Assembly (NCBI GenBank): GCA_900554525.1 | Contig: USHL01000114.1 | Coordinates: forward strand, 1-5,203 | Direction: 5' to 3' | Origin: an uncultured Oscillospiraceae bacterium | GTDB lineage: Bacteria; Bacillota; Clostridia; Oscillospirales; Acutalibacteraceae | Length of the DNA stretch: 5,203 nucleotides | Shown here: positions 1 through 5,157 of the stretch, one piece after another | Layout of the letters: the number at the start of each line of letters is the position of its first letter | Position numbering within the stretch: the first letter of the stretch is position 1 | Program-made: the position numbers and the translations under genes | Notes under the pieces: model-generated | Seen by the model: only the letters and a program-made list of their open reading frames with translations | Databases searched by the model: none | Told to the model about the DNA's origin: nothing

Positions 1-71
1 GCACTTTTTATTTTGTCTGATGTCTTCCGTAATTTATCTCTCTTTATTTTATACAAGGGAGCTGATGCCGG
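1..71. other. Left edge, leader of the HTH gene
   Basis: AT-rich stretch with no gene and no promoter that I can defend. It ends with an AAGGGAG ribosome site (55-61). Ten bases separate this site from the HTH gene ATG at 72 and only three from an out-of-frame ATG at 65, which would encode an 8-residue peptide (65-91) overlapping the HTH start. I take the ATG at 72 as the real start because the protein reads like its family from there; the short peptide is probably incidental. Confidence 0.4.
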
Positions 72-368
72 ATGATTGCGCCGCAAAATAAAAGCGGTAA
101 TTTTTTTATGGTTTCAAACCGTATATTTGATTTCAAATTAAAGCCGAGGGATTTTACCGTCTACTGCTGTCTTGTACGGCACAGCGATATAAACGGTGTA
201 TGTTTTCCGTCGCGTCGGCTTATATCAAAAGAATGTCATATGGATATTAAAACGGTAGATATGGCAATAAGAAATCCCGAAGAAACCGGACTTCTGAAAA
301 AGGAACAGCGCCGCCGAAAGGACGGCACAAATACAAGCAGCCTATATAAGCTCGACCTATTACGGTAG
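72..368 (+). CDS. Small winged helix-turn-helix protein (HTH_36-like), mobile-element type
   Basis: Predicted 98-aa cytoplasmic DNA-binding protein. Residues 10-36 resemble the N-terminus of replication-initiator/HTH_36 proteins of Clostridia mobile elements: a short F-x-V-x-N strand, then a helix ending in VYCCLVRH. Residues about 46-75 form the helix-turn-helix (FPSRRLISKECHMDIKTVDM, then AIRN and EETGLL), and residues 76-94 (KKEQRRRKDG, TNTSSLYKL) form the basic wing. The protein stops right after the wing, so it is a bare DNA-binding module without the C-terminal domain of full replication initiators. The start at 72 has an AAGGGAG site 10 nt upstream. Pro69 falls between recognition helix and next helix, where related proteins usually carry a hydrophobic residue as I remember them. 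It lies on the same strand upstream of the mobilization genes, but 415 bases away, so it is probably a separate transcription unit. Role (replication or regulation) is inferred only. Confidence 0.7.
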   Translation: MIAPQNKSGNFFMVSNRIFDFKLKPRDFTVYCCLVRHSDINGVCFPSRRLISKECHMDIKTVDMAIRNPEETGLLKKEQRRRKDGTNTSSLYKLDLLR

Positions 369-560
369 AGTAATTTTTGTATTTGGGATAGGTTTAAAAA
401 CGGAACAGCATAAGAAGACTCATTAAACTAAACCCACTAATATATTACAGCAGAAGATATAAAAGCCGTGTAATCATTTTAAATGCCCTGTGTGCCAAAT
501 AAGTGCGAAACGAGTAAACATACGCCCGAAGCACATACAGGCGAAATACGGCATTGTAAA

Positions 561-574
561 CGGCGTGTACGCCG
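561..574. repeat. Short near-palindrome CGGCGT-GT-ACGCCG
   Basis: Two 6-bp arms separated by GT, GC-rich within AT-rich surroundings. It is the outermost of the inverted repeats upstream of mobC and could be a protein-binding site in the transfer-origin region. On its own it is short enough to be chance. Confidence 0.35.
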
Positions 575-624
575 CTTATTCCTTTTCTGCCGTAAATAAT
601 AGGAATTACGGAAATTTTACTTCT

Positions 625-648
625 GTACTCTCCCTTTGAGGAGAGTGC
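625..648. repeat. Inverted repeat ACTCTCC / GGAGAGT
   Basis: Seven perfect base pairs (627-633 with 640-646) around a 6-base loop, extendable to nine pairs through one G-T wobble and one G-C pair (625-626 with 647-648). It sits in the candidate oriT. No T-run follows, so it does not look like an intrinsic terminator. Confidence 0.5.
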
Positions 649-690
649 GAGCATCGCAGACGGCTGGTCGCCGCCAAAGCCGACCCCTGC

Positions 691-714
691 CTTCTGCTGC
701 TCGGCGGGCAGAAG
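691..714. repeat. Inverted repeat CTTCTGC / GCAGAAG
   Basis: Perfect 7-bp arms at 691-697 and 708-714, flanked on both outer sides by the same hexamer CCCTGC (685-690 and 715-720). The combination of an inverted repeat with direct-repeat borders is the most GC-rich part of the candidate oriT. It could be a relaxosome binding site. Confidence 0.5.
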
Positions 715-725
715 CCCTGCACCCA

Positions 726-751
726 CTTACTTTCTTTGAAAAGAAAGTAAG
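726..751. repeat. Perfect 11-bp stem, main oriT hairpin candidate
   Basis: CTTACTTTCTT (726-736) pairs perfectly with AAGAAAGTAAG (741-751) around a TGAA loop. The AAAGAAA of the right arm (740-746) recurs as a direct repeat at 753-759. It ends 32 bases before the mobC start. A strong hairpin at this place is typical of the relaxase or MobC recognition site in a transfer origin. A terminator is less likely: the following bases are not a T-run and mobC lies directly downstream. Confidence 0.6.
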
Positions 752-783
752 CAAAGAAACTTTTAATTTACGAAAGGAATCCT

Positions 784-1107
784 ATGAAGAATAAAAAGTT
801 AAGTATCCGCATAAGCGAACAAGACCTCGCTGTCATTCACAGGAAAGCGGCTGCGGCAAAGCTGTCCTTTACAGACTATGTCACACGCTCCTGCCTTAAC
901 AAACAAATCATTGTAGTAGACGGTCTTGAGAATATAATCCGCGAACAGAAAGCCATAGGTAAAAATCTTAACCGTCTTACTTTGCTTTGTAATATGGGCA
1001 GAGTATCTGCGGTGAATTTATCTGAAGTAAAAGAAGAATACGCAAAACTGAATAAAAATCTTTATTCTCTGCTTGAAAGAAAGCGGTGGTCTGATGGCAA
1101 CGGTTAA
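784..1107 (+). CDS. mobC: MobC-like relaxosome accessory protein
   Basis: Predicted 107-aa DNA-binding mobilization protein. Residues 5-45 fit a ribbon-helix-helix fold: the strand KLSIRISEQD, then a helix with KAAAAKLSFTDYVTRSCLN. Residues 58-75 carry the MobC-type motif IGKNLNRLTLLCNMG, close to the (G)xxLNRLxxL pattern of the bacterial mobilization protein family (Pfam MobC), followed by a helical tail. MobC proteins bind near oriT, help open the strands and assist relaxase nicking. The start at 784 is preceded by AAAGGA (773-778). The stop overlaps the relaxase start by 14 bases (1094-1107), so the two genes are translationally coupled and in one operon. The hairpin cluster just upstream is the likely binding target. 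The family is well supported by motif and by gene order; no search was run. Confidence 0.88.
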   Translation: MKNKKLSIRISEQDLAVIHRKAAAAKLSFTDYVTRSCLNKQIIVVDGLENIIREQKAIGKNLNRLTLLCNMGRVSAVNLSEVKEEYAKLNKNLYSLLERKRWSDGNG

Positions 1108-2455
1108 TTTAATACAAAGTAAACGCTCACAGTCGAGAGCAGGACTTGCCTTTATTCTTTCCTACTGCAAGCGTGAAAACAAAACTATGCACAGCGGTAA
1201 AAAGTTAACGGGCGGTATTAACTGCGTTGCAGAAAGCGCATACCACGAAATGATGTCCACCAAAATGCGGTACGGAAAAACGGACGGCAGAATGTTTTAT
1301 CATCTGGTGCAGTCATTCTCTCCGGATGAAAATATCTCACCCGAAACCGCACACGAAATTGCGTTGAAATTTGCAGAACGGGAGTTCGGAAACTACGAGG
1401 TTTTAGTTGCCACCCATACAGACAAAGCACATATCCATTCGCATTTTATTATCAACAGCGTAAGCTGTGAAAACGGTTGCAAGCTCCGACCGGCTAAAGA
1501 TTTCATAGAGCAGCTGCGGAACTCATCTGATCTGCTGTGTATGGAATACGGGCTGTCTATATTACCTTCACAACAGAAAAAGAAATTTGTTCAGCAGATG
1601 TCCTCAAGAGAATACCGTTCGGCTGTGCGGGGCGAGAGTTACAAAATGCGGCTTGCAGCTGTGATAGACGATGCAATGACAACAGCACAGTCAAAAGAAG
1701 ATTTTATTCAGCTGATGGAAGCTGAAGGTTACGGCGTTATGTGGACGGACGAGAGAAAATATATTACCTACATCACACAGGACGGCAAGCGATGCCGTGA
1801 CCGCAGTCTGCACGAAGAAAAATATCTTAAGGAGAATATGGAATATGAATTCGGAATACGGAAGATTATCCTCGGAGGAACTGAAAGCGAGAGCGCGTCA
1901 GAATATGCACAGAGCGGCCGAAGCGAATCCCTGCGTAACGGTGACCGAGTCGAACTGGAAAGGTTTGATCGACACTCAGGAAGCACAGATAGAACTGCTC
2001 TCCCGGCTGATGAGCGCAACAAAAACGCTGACAACCAAAGAAGAGCTGGTGAAGTATATGAACAGTCAACTGGATATACTGACCGAGAACAATGCACAGT
2101 GCCGGGCGGCAGTGACGGAATTTCAGAACGAAATGCGGAAAGCATCAATGAACTTTACCGACTCGATGAAAACAGCGGTATCCGATACCGAGAAACGGGT
2201 TGGGAGAATCAGCGAATTTTATTCGAACGATCTCTCGATGCTGAAGGATACAGCGGAGAAATATTTGAGCCGGATATTTTGGATTACGGTTATCCCGTCA
2301 GCGATAACGGCGGTGTACTATCTGACGCTGCTTATCTTGCGGCTGATATAACAAACATAATTGACGATGACGCTTCCGTGGAGGATTGCACCACAAGGCA
2401 CTTCCCCTCAGAGCATAAAAAGAAAAATTCCGGTCCGGTTATGGGCGGAATGTAA
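1094..2455 (+). CDS. mobA: MobP-type relaxase / mobilization nuclease
   Basis: Predicted 453-aa relaxase, which cuts one strand at oriT and stays covalently attached while the strand is transferred. Tyr24, in the segment LSYCKRENKT, is the probable catalytic tyrosine (motif I). His70, in FYHLVQSF, marks motif II. Residues 108-121, HTDKAHIHSHFIIN, are the three-histidine metal-binding motif III, fully intact. The nuclease domain fills about residues 1-175; a helical linker follows to about 250. The remainder is hydrophilic and rich in S, E, R, D, N and G, and is shared with another gene in the +1 frame. I chose the ATG at 1094 over an in-frame TTG at 1073 because conserved family sequence (MATVNLI) begins there. 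It overlaps mobC by 14 bases. No coupling protein or secretion genes are visible, so transfer would need a helper element. Confidence 0.92.
   Translation: MATVNLIQSKRSQSRAGLAFILSYCKRENKTMHSGKKLTGGINCVAESAYHEMMSTKMRYGKTDGRMFYHLVQSFSPDENISPETAHEIALKFAEREFGNYEVLVATHTDKAHIHSHFIINSVSCENGCKLRPAKDFIEQLRNSSDLLCMEYGLSILPSQQKKKFVQQMSSREYRSAVRGESYKMRLAAVIDDAMTTAQSKEDFIQLMEAEGYGVMWTDERKYITYITQDGKRCRDRSLHEEKYLKENMEYEFGIRKIILGGTESESASEYAQSGRSESLRNGDRVELERFDRHSGSTDRTALPADERNKNADNQRRAGEVYEQSTGYTDREQCTVPGGSDGISERNAESINELYRLDENSGIRYRETGWENQRILFERSLDAEGYSGEIFEPDILDYGYPVSDNGGVLSDAAYLAADITNIIDDDASVEDCTTRHFPSEHKKKNSGPVMGGM
1829..1834 (+). promoter_or_regulatory. Internal ribosome binding site for the embedded gene
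   Basis: AAGGAG lies inside the relaxase coding sequence, 10 nt before the ATG at 1845 in the +1 frame. A relaxase-frame ATG at 1838 is only 3 nt away, too close for good initiation. The site therefore decides the start of the nested gene in favour of 1845 rather than the upstream GTG at 1797, which has no such site. Confidence 0.65.
1845..2351 (+). CDS. Gene nested in the relaxase: tail-anchored MobB-like protein
   Basis: 168-aa reading frame lying wholly inside the relaxase gene in the +1 frame, over relaxase codons 251 to about 420. Residues 7-30 are basic and helical (LSSEELKARARQNMHRAAEA). Residues about 40-140 are almost entirely predicted helix, with heptad-like hydrophobic spacing (IELLSRL, LVKYMNSQLDIL, RISEFYSNDLSML), suggesting a coiled coil. 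Residues 144-168 form one membrane segment at the extreme C-terminus (FWITVIPSAITAVYYLTLLI), giving a tail-anchored protein with its bulk in the cytoplasm. An AAGGAG site lies 10 nt upstream. RSF1010 mobB, a membrane-associated mobilization protein, is encoded inside mobA in another frame, and ColE1 mbeB and mbeD lie inside mbeA; the layout here is parallel, and homology is not claimed. Likely job: linking the relaxosome to the membrane or to the helper's coupling protein. The start and existence are well supported; the function is inferred. Confidence 0.78.
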   Translation: MNSEYGRLSSEELKARARQNMHRAAEANPCVTVTESNWKGLIDTQEAQIELLSRLMSATKTLTTKEELVKYMNSQLDILTENNAQCRAAVTEFQNEMRKASMNFTDSMKTAVSDTEKRVGRISEFYSNDLSMLKDTAEKYLSRIFWITVIPSAITAVYYLTLLILRLI

Positions 2456-2489
2456 AAATGACAAACAGCCTGACGGCGGAAAGGATTCT

Positions 2490-2627
2490 ATGGAGAAAAA
2501 CAATTATAATATTGAAAGAGTTGAATTTTACTATAACGGAGACAATGAAAAGTTTGACCGGTTTTTAAGCTCGGCAATAAAAGAATATATCAGTACGGAT
2601 ATTCTTGCCCGAAAATCAGGAGCCTGA
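2490..2627 (+). CDS. Small 45-aa protein downstream of the relaxase, unknown function
   Basis: 45 codons from an ATG preceded by GGCGGAAAGGA (AAAGGA at 2480-2485), 34 bases after the relaxase stop and so probably the last gene of the mobilization operon. The sequence is acidic and probably folds as a strand (NIERVEFYYNG) followed by one helix (NEKFDRFLSSAIKEYIS). It has no membrane segment and no cysteines. I recall short proteins of this general type (YYNG, then an EKFxxFL helix) behind relaxases in Clostridia elements, but cannot name a family. The frame can be extended upstream to 2361, but that part overlaps the relaxase and has no ribosome site. The last five residues (ARKSGA region) may be a frameshift product, because the +1 frame continues the protein with PENQEPE. 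Confidence 0.62.
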   Translation: MEKNNYNIERVEFYYNGDNEKFDRFLSSAIKEYISTDILARKSGA

Positions 2628-3070
2628 GTGTATTATTGCGGCGTGTATGAAACCAAAATCGCCTGAAATGCGTGAAGCCGTGCGATTTGCCGAGAGGTGT
2701 GTGCGGCAGCCAATGCAGCTCTCGCAGGAGAAATGCGGAAGCATAGATGAGATACGAGCTTATATTTCCAACCGCGAGATGAAAATTGCCAAGGAGCAAA
2801 GCCTATCGCGAGCATTGGAAAAACAAGCTGCGCAGCGCAAAAACGTCCGAACAGACCGCTGAATATATTAAAAAGCGCAACCGCTGCACCGAAATGCTCA
2901 AAAATCTGCGTTTTCAAAAACTGGTTGCAGGAACGCTTGTTAGCGATGAAGCGAAAATCAAACGGCTCTTGAAATCCGAGCAGAATATTCAGTGCGGCAA
3001 TGATCCATACGAGTGGGTGAACAGCTGCCGTATGAGAGACGCAAAAACCGACAAAACACTGTCAAGATAA
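2605..3070 (+). pseudogene. Frameshifted coding remnant, unknown protein
   Basis: Coding-like sequence in two overlapping frames. The first (2605-2862) starts with no plausible ribosome site: TTG at 2605, or ATG at 2647. It reads MKPKSPEMREAVRFAERCV, then helical charged sequence to NREMKIAKEQ. The second (open from 2783, stop at 3068-3070) has no usable start before an ATG at 2894, yet reads convincingly from AYREHWKNKL through AEYIKKRNRCTEMLKNLRF to NDPYEWV. Joining them with a shift near 2785-2800 gives one basic, helical, cytoplasmic protein of about 140-155 residues. This fits a gene broken by a single-base change, or less likely a programmed frameshift; an AAGGAG lies at the join (2791-2796). 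The frame before it (the 45-aa gene) also steps by +1 at its end. I do not recognise the family. Confidence 0.45.
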
Positions 3071-3197
3071 ACTTAAGCAATTCGTTTCAAATTCAAATTT
3101 TCGATTAACATCTTCGGAAACGACGGACGGAATAACCGTCACGGTGAATGAAATCACCAAATTTGACCAATAATGAAAATGTGAGGAGTTTGATAGA
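3071..3197 (+). other. Gap with a possible coding remnant and the next gene's leader
   Basis: No complete gene. A third frame is open from 3036 to the TAA at 3171-3173 and reads plausibly at its end (SETTDGITVTVNEITKFDQ), but has no start codon, so it may be a fragment of a lost gene. The tandem TCAAAT repeat at 3087-3098 is minor. The last bases hold the ribosome site (AGGAG, 3184-3188) for the next gene. Confidence 0.3.
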
Positions 3198-3446
3198 ATG
3201 GAATTTGTAATGGATAACGAACTGAAGCTGGCAAAGGTGTGGTGCTCCCATGCTGATCAAAGGGATGAGGCAAAGCAGCAGAAATTAAAGCAGTTTATTG
3301 CCGATTGCAGAAAAAAAAAGATCTTCGTCTGCGTTTATGAATCGGGCTACGGCGACCTTTTGGAAAATACCAAAGAGCTGCTTGCCTACAATCTCAATAA
3401 CCCGTCACCGCGTGCAAAGACTTCAAAATCGCGCGACGCGCGGTAA
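3198..3446 (+). CDS. Unidentified 82-aa protein
   Basis: 82 codons with AGGAG (3184-3188) 9 nt before the ATG; an in-frame ATG at 3210 is an alternative, less well placed. Residues 5-38 are a charged helix (DNELKLAKVWCSHADQRDEA, KLKQFIADCRKKK), residues 41-47 a strand (KIFVCVY), residues 49-66 a loop and helix (GYGDLLENTKELLAYN). There are three cysteines (16, 38, 45) but no CxxC, and no membrane segment or signal peptide. The natural end is probably about residue 67: the remaining tail (PSPRAKTSKSRDAR) is translated from the first of two GC-rich palindromes and looks acquired. A nine-A run (3311-3319) lies in the middle. It stands alone between the remnant block and the convergent hipA. I do not recognise the family. 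Confidence 0.6.
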   Translation: MEFVMDNELKLAKVWCSHADQRDEAKQQKLKQFIADCRKKKIFVCVYESGYGDLLENTKELLAYNLNNPSPRAKTSKSRDAR

Positions 3447-3462
3447 AGCGGCGTTTCGCCGC
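3430..3462. repeat. Tandem GC-rich palindromes (REP-like)
   Basis: CGCGCG-A-CGCGCG (3430-3442) is followed five bases later by GCGGCG-TTT-CGCCGC (3448-3462). Thirty-three bases with almost no A or T except the joining TAAA and the loop sit between AT-rich flanks. The first lies in the last codons of the 82-aa gene and contributes its stop region. No T-run follows directly, so they are poor intrinsic terminators and look more like a dispersed palindromic repeat unit. A role in ending transcription of the 82-aa gene cannot be excluded. Confidence 0.5.
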
Positions 3463-3529
3463 GTACATAGCTCTTAACATTTTTAAATATCACTTTTTGT
3501 TTGACTGCAAGTCAGCAAGTTAAAAATAA

Positions 3530-3565
3530 GGAACATTTGACGGGATTTACCCTATCAAATGTTCC
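3530..3565 (-). terminator. Strong hairpin between convergent genes, terminator of hipBA
   Basis: GGAACATTTGA (3530-3540) pairs perfectly with TCAAATGTTCC (3555-3565), and inside it GGG (3542-3544) pairs with CCC (3550-3552) around ATTTA. It starts 8 bases after the hipA stop. Read on the minus strand, the stem is followed by TTATTTTTAA, a fair U-tract, and preceded by A-rich sequence, so it should end hipBA transcripts. On the plus strand the bases after it (CTAAAAATTTATTTA) are less suitable, though it may still act both ways. Confidence 0.72.
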
Positions 3566-3573
3566 CTAAAAAT

Positions 3574-4818
3574 TTATTTATAGCACTCGGAAAATGCCGG
3601 GCGCATATCCTCAATGTCCGCGCGCGAGATCCCGTATTTTGCTGCTAATGCCTCCCAATTGCACCTAACGGTATCAAGTATGCCGTCGGCAATTTCTTTC
3701 GCTTTTTGGCTGTCAATGCCGAACCGGAATGCGGTTTCTATTGCAAGCGGCACCGAAATCACATTATCGGTTTCGTTGACATTTAAAGAAAGCTCGTCAC
3801 CGTAAGGCACGGGGTTCACATCATACAGGGGAGAGAGCATCCATCCGCTTTTGCAGTATATAAAGGCGTGATTCCGCAAATGGTCGTCCGTGTTTGAGAC
3901 TGCCATATTGAATACGATTCTTTTCCACAGCTCAACCAAATCGTCTTTTGGATTGCTGCCGTCTGATTTGATGAACGACGCAATGTCCAGATAGCTCGTT
4001 CCGTCGGCGGCGGAAGCACCGTCCGTCTTTTTGAGCAGAGTCATAGCTGAGGCAAAGTGGATTCTTTTCGTTTTGTTGCGGTCAAAACGCTTTACAAGAA
4101 ATGTGCTGCCGTATTTTGAAAACTTCTCAATCCTAGACTCCGGAGCATTCAGTCCGCAAAGCTTTGCCAAATCAGACGCAACCTTTTCCCATGCACCGGT
4201 ATTGTTTTCATCGTTTTTAGACGGGAATTTCGCAATCCATAGCTGCCCATCTGTGTCGGTTACCGTTGCTTTCGGTCTTGCGCCGCCGAGCGACGACCCG
4301 GGTCTTAGCAACTGATTCAGCCATTTCTCGTTCAGCGATTCATCGTTTTCAAACTGACGGGACGCCTCCTCCAATGTTCGCAGCGTTGTCCATGGCGGTG
4401 CTGCAGTTTCCTTGTCACACGATAAAAACTCTCCGTCGAGGTCTGTTTTAAAGCGTATGCCGCCCATTCGGGTCTCATCGTAAACGCCCAAAAGGTAATC
4501 GCTTTCGAGAAGCTTTCTCGGCTTGCGCTTTTCTCGGTCGGCAAGCTTGCGCTCTTTTTTATTCATCAAGACCCGTCCCCAGCGGTCGGGTGAAGCGTCG
4601 GAAAAGACGCCGAAAATGCTGCTTCCGTTCGGAAACTGTCTTCCGACATAAGGAAACAAATCGGGATCAATGTTTGCGTTTCCGCTATTTTGTTTTAACC
4701 ATTCTTCTGTATATTCAAAGGAATAGCTTTCGCCGCCTTTAATGGTATCGACATATAAATTGCCCATGTGTACAGGCGCGTCGCCAGAAAAACCATCAAA
4801 TACATAAATCGTTTTCAT
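3574..4818 (-). CDS. hipA: HipA family serine/threonine kinase toxin
   Basis: 414-aa cytoplasmic kinase of the HipA toxin family, close to the E. coli length of 440. The N-terminal HipA_N region (about 1-125) includes VFSDASPDRWGR (71-82), typical of the family. The kinase part includes a glycine/serine loop GSSLGGARPKA (174-184), equivalent in place to the E. coli loop with the autophosphorylated Ser150. It also has the ATP-binding lysine in LWIAKF (Lys197), the catalytic motif NTDDHLRN (309-316, Asp311 as catalytic base) and the metal-binding Asp333 in SPLYDV. All key residues are present, so the toxin is probably active. Known HipA kinases phosphorylate aminoacyl-tRNA synthetases (GltX in E. 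coli) and stall translation; the substrate here is unknown. AAGGAGG (4825-4831) lies 6 nt before the ATG and overlaps the hipB stop, with 11 bases between the genes. Confidence 0.93.
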   Translation of the reverse strand: MKTIYVFDGFSGDAPVHMGNLYVDTIKGGESYSFEYTEEWLKQNSGNANIDPDLFPYVGRQFPNGSSIFGVFSDASPDRWGRVLMNKKERKLADREKRKPRKLLESDYLLGVYDETRMGGIRFKTDLDGEFLSCDKETAAPPWTTLRTLEEASRQFENDESLNEKWLNQLLRPGSSLGGARPKATVTDTDGQLWIAKFPSKNDENNTGAWEKVASDLAKLCGLNAPESRIEKFSKYGSTFLVKRFDRNKTKRIHFASAMTLLKKTDGASAADGTSYLDIASFIKSDGSNPKDDLVELWKRIVFNMAVSNTDDHLRNHAFIYCKSGWMLSPLYDVNPVPYGDELSLNVNETDNVISVPLAIETAFRFGIDSQKAKEIADGILDTVRCNWEALAAKYGISRADIEDMRPAFSECYK

Positions 4819-4824
4819 ATGCTG

Positions 4825-4831
4825 CCTCCTT
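4825..4831 (-). promoter_or_regulatory. hipA ribosome site overlapping the hipB stop
   Basis: On the minus strand TAAGGAGG contains both the hipB stop codon TAA (4832-4830) and the hipA Shine-Dalgarno AAGGAGG, 6 nt before the hipA ATG. Ribosomes ending hipB translation stop on the site, so toxin translation is probably coupled to antitoxin translation. Confidence 0.75.
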
Positions 4832-5135
4832 ACCTTTTATTCTTGCCGGTTAAATCTATATCCTGCAGTTTTCTGCCGAGTTCATCGTCGCCTGCGATTT
4901 TTAAAAGATCCTTATCCATATTATTGAGTGCGTGCAAAACGGCGGCGTAAATACCGACGGCAACCGACGGATTGCCGTTTTCCACCTTCCACAGCGTTGA
5001 GCGGCTGACTCCGGCGCGTTCGGAAACCAATGTTGCGGACAGCTTTCTTCTGAGCCGTGCCATTTTTATTTGCTCGCCCATTGTTTTAAGAATATTTTCC
5101 GTATCAGGCATAATATTATACGCAGCATTTTTCAT
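4830..5135 (-). CDS. hipB: HipB-like antitoxin, Xre-family repressor
   Basis: 101-aa Xre-type DNA-binding protein, expected to neutralise HipA and to repress its own operon. Residues 19-75 form the five-helix domain: MGEQIKMARLRRKLSATLVS then ERAGVSRSTLWKVENGNPSV, where SRSTLWKVE is the recognition helix region. The sequence YAAVLHALN follows. Residues 80-101 are a charged tail (LGRKLQDIDLTGKNKR) that may contact HipA. I chose the ATG at 5135 rather than the one at 5141. The AGGTGG at 5142-5147 directly abuts the 5141 codon, leaving no spacer, but is 6 nt from 5135. It is the first gene of the hipBA operon, in the antitoxin-first order usual for the family. A consensus promoter and a spaced inverted repeat lie just upstream. 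Confidence 0.9.
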   Translation of the reverse strand: MKNAAYNIMPDTENILKTMGEQIKMARLRRKLSATLVSERAGVSRSTLWKVENGNPSVAVGIYAAVLHALNNMDKDLLKIAGDDELGRKLQDIDLTGKNKR

Positions 5136-5157
5136 TTGCATCCACCTCTTGCGTTTT

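Larger units (their letters stand above)
369..783. other. Intergenic region with clustered inverted repeats; candidate oriT
   Basis: This 415-base gap holds no gene I can support. Its left part (369-550) is AT-rich and featureless. Its right part contains four inverted repeats: 561-574, 625-648, 691-714 and 726-751, the last ending 32 bases before mobC. A noncoding, hairpin-rich segment immediately upstream of mobC and relaxase genes is where transfer origins normally lie, because MobC and the relaxase bind there and nick one strand. The nick site cannot be placed by eye. The minus-strand open frame across 445-726 looks like a by-product of the structured DNA. Confidence 0.5.

Noticed and set aside
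445..726. 93-aa open frame on the minus strand between the HTH gene and mobC
   Set aside because: It has no ribosome site, its codons lie over inverted repeats, and its composition (GAGLLPAEQQ, then leucine/tyrosine-rich) fits an accidental frame across structured noncoding DNA.
736..767. Possible mobC promoter TTGAAA / TTTAAT
   Set aside because: The spacer is 20 bases, and the -35 lies inside the hairpin stem; not convincing.
1073..1093. TTG start extending the relaxase by seven residues
   Set aside because: Family-like sequence begins at the ATG at 1094, and the extra residues overlap mobC further without a better ribosome site.
1797..1844. GTG start extending the nested gene by 16 residues
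   Set aside because: No ribosome site precedes it, whereas AAGGAG is well placed for the ATG at 1845.
1768..2148. 126-aa frame on the minus strand opposite the relaxase
   Set aside because: Serine/leucine/arginine-rich sequence produced by the antisense of two overlapping sense genes; no start signal.
2633..2917. 94-aa frame on the minus strand opposite the remnant block
   Set aside because: Alanine/phenylalanine-rich antisense of charged helical coding sequence, with no ribosome site.
3502..3520. Small palindrome TGACT-GCA-AGTCA with a GCAAGT direct repeat, considered as an attachment-site core
   Set aside because: Too short, no partner copy seen at the other side of the module, and no integrase in the window.
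3614..4451. Several plus-strand frames opposite hipA
   Set aside because: All lie antisense to the well-supported HipA gene and lack recognisable domains or ribosome sites.
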